Shown one piece after another: positions 6,546-9,649 of a stretch of 9,649 nucleotides of DNA. Position numbers and translations under genes: made by a program. Position 1 is the first letter of the stretch. The number at the start of each line of letters is the position of its first letter. Origin of the DNA: Candidatus Peribacter sp. UBA2144 (lineage in GTDB: Bacteria; Patescibacteriota; Gracilibacteria; Peribacterales; Peribacteraceae); the NCBI GenBank assembly GCA_002328295.1, contig DCXE01000052.1, forward strand, positions 1 through 9,649, given 5' to 3'. The notes beneath the pieces are model-generated. The model saw only the letters and a program-made list of their open reading frames with translations, was not told the origin of the DNA and ran no database searches.

Positions 6546-7340
6546 CTAAGAAAGTCCCCATTTCATGAAATATTTAACCGCGCTGGCCATGTGAATCCTC
6601 CCCGTTTTCTTGGTAAACATGTGTCTGAACTTTGATCCGCTAAGCCTCTGCTTACCATCCAAAGCTTCTACCTGGGGATAATAAAGAACTCGTTTTCCGG
6701 CATTCCAGCATTTTCTGCAAAGATCCGTATCTTCCAAAAATAGGAAGTATCTTGAATCAAATCCGCCAAGCTCTTCGAAAAGCTCCCTTTTCATGAGCAT
6801 AAACGCCCCCACAACCCAGTCTATATCCCGCGTTTTATCCGGACTGGAATCATACTGAAGGTACCTTTTCATCCTCTCTTTGAATATGTGCTTGAGGAAT
6901 GATCGCTTGATAACAAGATCAACTACAGTCGGATAAGTCCTATATGAATCTCTGACCGTACCATCCGTAAAAACAAGTTTGGGAGCGATTATCCCTATTG
7001 ATGGATCTGACTTAAGTACATCAATCAACTTTTCCAAGGCATCGTTCTCTGGCTCGGTATCAGGATTCAAAAATAGTAAATATTCCCCTTCCGCATACTT
7101 GGATCCATAATTATTGCCTGTGGCAAATCCCAAGTTCTTTGGAACTTCAATAATTTTTACTTTGTCTTGATCAGCCAGACGGTTCCGAAGTATTCCAATC
7201 GTGTCATTATCAGAATTATTATCTATAACAAAGATCTCAATCTCATCTGCAATAGTTTGATTAAGCAAGTTCTTTGCACAACTTACAGCATTCAAAGGAG
7301 TCCGATAATTGAGTATACAAACTGATATAAGAGGTTTCAT
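6546..7340 (-). CDS. Family 2 glycosyltransferase, rhamnosyltransferase-like (WbbL/COG1216 type)
   Basis: From the ATG at 7340 the product has 264 residues and begins MKPLISVCILNYRTPL, the first strand of the GT-A fold. Other landmarks are FVIDNNSDN (37-45), VPKNLGFATGNNYG (66-79), LLFLNPDTEP (88-97, the NPD replacing the DXD metal/nucleotide motif), VVGAFMLMKRELFEELGGFD (176-195) and FLEDTDLCRKCWNAG (201-215, acceptor-side acidic residues). Such enzymes transfer a nucleotide-activated sugar, often rhamnose, onto cell-surface polysaccharide at the cytoplasmic face; the sugar cannot be told from sequence. No membrane helix is obvious. The frame is open upstream to 7448, but those 36 residues would overlap uvrC and precede the domain's first strand, so I reject them. 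The start lies 16 bp from the divergent uvrC start. No other surface-polysaccharide gene is in the window. Confidence 0.94.
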   Translation of the reverse strand: MKPLISVCILNYRTPLNAVSCAKNLLNQTIADEIEIFVIDNNSDNDTIGILRNRLADQDKVKIIEVPKNLGFATGNNYGSKYAEGEYLLFLNPDTEPENDALEKLIDVLKSDPSIGIIAPKLVFTDGTVRDSYRTYPTVVDLVIKRSFLKHIFKERMKRYLQYDSSPDKTRDIDWVVGAFMLMKRELFEELGGFDSRYFLFLEDTDLCRKCWNAGKRVLYYPQVEALDGKQRLSGSKFRHMFTKKTGRIHMASAVKYFMKWGLS

Positions 7341-7356
7341 GGTATATAATCCTAGC
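7341..7356. promoter_or_regulatory. Overlapping divergent promoter region between glycosyltransferase and uvrC
   Basis: Only 16 bp separate the two start codons. On the + strand TATAAT (7345-7350), a perfect -10 match, lies 6 nt before the uvrC ATG. On the minus strand TAGGAT (plus 7349-7354, four of six) lies 8 nt before the glycosyltransferase ATG. Neither gene has room for a Shine-Dalgarno leader, so both transcripts would be leaderless or nearly so. Any -35 elements must lie inside the opposite coding sequence; I see none that is convincing. Confidence 0.5.
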
Positions 7357-9594
7357 ATGCCAAGTGTAGAGAACGAAAACATCAAAGACATTAAAAAACG
7401 AGTCTCAAAGGCCTCAGAAAGCCCAGGTATATATAAATGGATGGACAAAAATGGGAATGTTATTTACATAGGCAAAGCCAAAAATCTGAGGAAAAGGCTT
7501 AAGTCTTATTTAACAGAACCAGACAAGTCAGCAGGCCCATGGAAGCTCATGATGCATAAGCAGATAGCTGACTTTGATGTGACGGTTACAAATTCCGAGC
7601 TTGAGGCTTTGATTTTGGAGACTAATCTTATTAAAGAGAACAAACCTAAATACAACGTGCTAATGAAAGATGATAAGAGCTATTTGTATGTTCAGATTTC
7701 GAAGGGACCGTACCCTCAAATTGAAATTGTAAGGAAAGGAGTCGAACCTAACACAATTGGATTCGGACCATTTACTGGAAAAATGGATATTAGAAAGACA
7801 TTGGATATGCTTCATGCAATTTTTCCATACAAAGCGTGCAAAAAATCTTTGGAAACATTAAACCGCGGAGCCGTAGCGGAGATTCGTGAATCTCCGCTAA
7901 AAGGCGTAGCAGCGACTCCGGAGTCGCTGCTTCGGGATGGCGAACCATGCCTCGAAGAACAAATTGGAGAATGCTGCGGTCTCTGCAAGGGAAAACTTAC
8001 GCAGGAGAAATATGCTGACCGGATTCATAATATTATTAAGTTTCTTAAAGGAGATCGTAAGCCTGCGATTGCCAAACTGGCTGAAGAGATGAGAAAAGCT
8101 GCTGAAAATAAAAAATTTGAGCGTGCGGCTAAACTTAGAGACGCTCTGACATCTATCGAAAAAATGGAAGAACAACAACTTGTCTCCGATGCTTCCAGTG
8201 AGGACATGGATGTGATCGGAATGTCGGTACTCAATGGAAAAGCTCAGGTAGTCCTCTTTAAACAACGCTCAGGAAAAGTAATTGATGAACTGAGTCTTAC
8301 TCTTGCAGGACAAGCTGAGTCGGAGGCGCAAGCATTATCGCAATTCATTCCTCAATATTATTCGGAGTCGCCTGATATTCCCCCACTAATTGTAATTGGC
8401 AAAGAATTGGATGAACTACAAACACTCGAAGAGTGGTTACGTGAACAATCCGGACGAGCAACAGAACTCAGAGCTGCTGAGCGCGGAAATAAGTCTAAAC
8501 TCTTGGCACTTGCCGAAAAAAACGCTCATGAAAAACTAAAAGCATTGGAGACAAAATGGGAAGCTGCAGCGAAAAATACCGAACTGGCTTTAACTGAGCT
8601 GAAAGAAGAGCTTAACCTCCCTGATATTCCTAAAAGAATCGAGTGCTATGACATCTCGCACACAAGCGGAACGGAAACTGTGGGAAGTATGTCCGTTGCG
8701 AAGAATGGTAAAGCTGCAAATGATCAATATCGACACTTCACAATCAGATCTCTTAAGGAAGGAGAGATTGATGACTACAAAGCACTAGCTGAAGTTCTAA
8801 GGAGAAGGCTTCGATACCTTGTCGTTAACCTTAAGGAAGAAGAAACTAAGTGGAAAACCAAAGGAATCACTTTTGGTAAAGCCAGAAAGGGCGAACAGGA
8901 GAAAATTGCAGAAATAATTAATACTGAACCGGAACTTAGTGATGAAGATTTGGATTACAAAGATTTCACAGTCGCACGCAAAGGGAAAGACATAGTTGCT
9001 CTCGTGCGTTTTATTATCAATAAAGATAAAACACAGGAACTTAAATCACTTTGGGTATTTCCCGACTTCCGCGGAGAGAAGCTTGGACAATTCTTATCGC
9101 GCAAAGCATTAAGCAAAGTTAAAAAAGGAAAGGTTTACATAATTTTTGCCCCGGAATCGAATCTGGAAGAGTACTACAGCGAAATAGGCTTCCGACACAT
9201 TCATGACGCTCCAAAGATTCTTAAAGAAAAGACCCAAAAGTTTGTAGACGAACATCCAGGCAGAGAACTTGGGTTTTTTATGATGTATGACACACGACAA
9301 AATAAAACTGATGTTTCTTTAAGTTCCAAACCAGACCTGATTGTTATTGATGGAGGTAAGGGGCAAGTCTCGACTGTTATGGAAGTACTTAAGGAACTGG
9401 ATCTCGAGATTCCTCTAATTGGAATTGCAAAAAAAGAAGAAGGGATATTCATTCCGGGCTCACCTCATCCAATTCCATTTAATAAGGAAGCTCAAGCTGT
9501 ATTCTTGCTGATGAGATTAAGGAACGAGGCGCACAGGTTCGCAAATAGGCTAAGGGAGAAGAAAGCGGAGAAGACAATGATAAGCAAGTTCTAA
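7357..9594 (+). CDS. uvrC: UvrABC system protein C with inserted GNAT-like domain and palindrome-encoded insertion
   Basis: UvrC makes the dual incisions of nucleotide excision repair with UvrA and UvrB. From ATG 7357 the product has 745 residues; the family usually has about 600. Order: GIY-YIG nuclease for the 3' cut (GIYKW 24-28, YIGKAKNLRKRL 37-48, LIKENKPKYNVLMKDDKSY 91-109); a cysteine region (C161, C198, C206, C210) expanded by about 25 residues; UVR motif for UvrB contact (about 238-270); RNase H-fold nuclease for the 5' cut with D432 (YDISHT), D665 (IDGGKGQ) and H726 (NEAHRF), all present. Between RRRLRYL (482-488) and PDLIVIDGG (659-667) lies a GNAT-like domain (about 503-645) with KSLWVFPDFRGEKLG and YYSEIGFR. 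The protein ends at ISKF, so the usual C-terminal helix-hairpin-helix domain is absent. The start at 7357 fits a TATAAT 6 nt upstream; the frame extends to 7309 but overlaps the divergent gene. Confidence 0.97.
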   Translation: MPSVENENIKDIKKRVSKASESPGIYKWMDKNGNVIYIGKAKNLRKRLKSYLTEPDKSAGPWKLMMHKQIADFDVTVTNSELEALILETNLIKENKPKYNVLMKDDKSYLYVQISKGPYPQIEIVRKGVEPNTIGFGPFTGKMDIRKTLDMLHAIFPYKACKKSLETLNRGAVAEIRESPLKGVAATPESLLRDGEPCLEEQIGECCGLCKGKLTQEKYADRIHNIIKFLKGDRKPAIAKLAEEMRKAAENKKFERAAKLRDALTSIEKMEEQQLVSDASSEDMDVIGMSVLNGKAQVVLFKQRSGKVIDELSLTLAGQAESEAQALSQFIPQYYSESPDIPPLIVIGKELDELQTLEEWLREQSGRATELRAAERGNKSKLLALAEKNAHEKLKALETKWEAAAKNTELALTELKEELNLPDIPKRIECYDISHTSGTETVGSMSVAKNGKAANDQYRHFTIRSLKEGEIDDYKALAEVLRRRLRYLVVNLKEEETKWKTKGITFGKARKGEQEKIAEIINTEPELSDEDLDYKDFTVARKGKDIVALVRFIINKDKTQELKSLWVFPDFRGEKLGQFLSRKALSKVKKGKVYIIFAPESNLEEYYSEIGFRHIHDAPKILKEKTQKFVDEHPGRELGFFMMYDTRQNKTDVSLSSKPDLIVIDGGKGQVSTVMEVLKELDLEIPLIGIAKKEEGIFIPGSPHPIPFNKEAQAVFLLMRLRNEAHRFANRLREKKAEKTMISKF
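7862..7936 (+). repeat. In-frame palindromic insertion within uvrC
   Basis: Two perfect palindromes lie in tandem: 7874-7899 (12-bp arms, 2-base centre) and 7908-7931 (12-bp arms, no spacer). Each begins with CGTAGC. Together with flanks they encode about 25 residues (from about N169 to G195) that standard UvrC proteins lack, with no stop codon. The insertion lies between C161 and C198. The outer limits are estimated from the excess length, not seen as target-site duplications. It resembles in principle the palindromic elements found inside Rickettsia genes. Confidence 0.7.
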
Positions 9595-9605
9595 TCGTTG
9601 TTTAT

Positions 9606-9636
9606 TTGACCACTGTATGTACAATGTACATACACT
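9606..9636 (+). promoter_or_regulatory. Putative promoter and palindromic operator for a gene beyond the right edge
   Basis: A perfect inverted repeat, TGTATGTACA (9614-9623), one central A, TGTACATACA (9625-9634), lies between a TTGACC (9606-9611) and a TACACT (9631-9636), which could be -35 and -10 boxes with a 19-bp spacer. A dimeric repressor bound to the palindrome would block such a promoter. It is 19 bp after the uvrC stop. It has no GC-rich stem or T-run, so a terminator is unlikely. The regulated gene is not in the window. Confidence 0.45.
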
Positions 9637-9649
9637 CCTCTAATGCACG

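Noticed and set aside
7309..7356. Longer N-terminus for UvrC
   Set aside because: It overlaps the divergent gene, lies upstream of the TATAAT box and adds residues not typical of UvrC.
7341..7448. Longer N-terminus for the glycosyltransferase
   Set aside because: It would read antisense through the start of uvrC, and the GT-A fold begins at the ATG at 7340.
7862..7945. CRISPR or rRNA/tRNA-like structure inside uvrC
   Set aside because: The palindromes are two adjacent units without spacers or tRNA features, and the reading frame stays open through them.
9614..9634. Terminator of uvrC
   Set aside because: The stem is AT-rich and has no following T-run; an operator fits better.

Overview
This window looks like chromosomal DNA of an uncultivated bacterium, most likely a member of the Patescibacteria (Candidate Phyla Radiation). 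The grounds are indirect: tightly packed genes with few Shine-Dalgarno sequences, a DUF3048 protein, a 7TM/ATP-grasp/DUF1704 gene pair of a type I associate with such genomes, and palindromic repeats in most gaps. TGA serves as a normal stop codon (three + strand genes end with it), so nothing suggests the recoded table of Gracilibacteria/Absconditabacteria. I cannot place it more precisely.

Layout: the left edge (1-62) is a GC-rich imperfect palindrome. Three + strand genes follow: a short ribosome hibernation factor (HPF), a secreted-N-terminus PKD/7TM membrane protein, and a 791-residue multidomain enzyme that overlaps it by an ATGA. The enzyme combines an ATP-grasp ligase, a retropepsin-like domain whose catalytic motif is lost, and a DUF1704/MATCAP-type metallocarboxypeptidase. 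It converges on a minus-strand block across a large double-hairpin repeat (4432-4570). The minus-strand block, in transcription order, is a family 2 glycosyltransferase, ribosomal protein bL25 and a membrane-anchored DUF3048 protein. A different palindromic repeat lies in each gap. The glycosyltransferase and uvrC diverge from start codons only 16 bp apart, and uvrC fills the rest of the + strand. A 21-bp palindrome at the right edge probably controls a gene outside the window.

The two most unusual parts are the 7TM plus ligase/hydrolase pair and the uvrC gene. The pair looks like a membrane-associated system in which one polypeptide could both add and remove a peptide-type modification. UvrC carries a complete GNAT-type acetyltransferase-like domain spliced into its RNase H-fold nuclease half. 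It also carries a roughly 25-residue insertion encoded by two perfect DNA palindromes, lying between cysteines expected to bind an Fe-S cluster, and it lacks the usual C-terminal helix-hairpin-helix domain. These domain calls rest on motif reading only and were not tested by database search.
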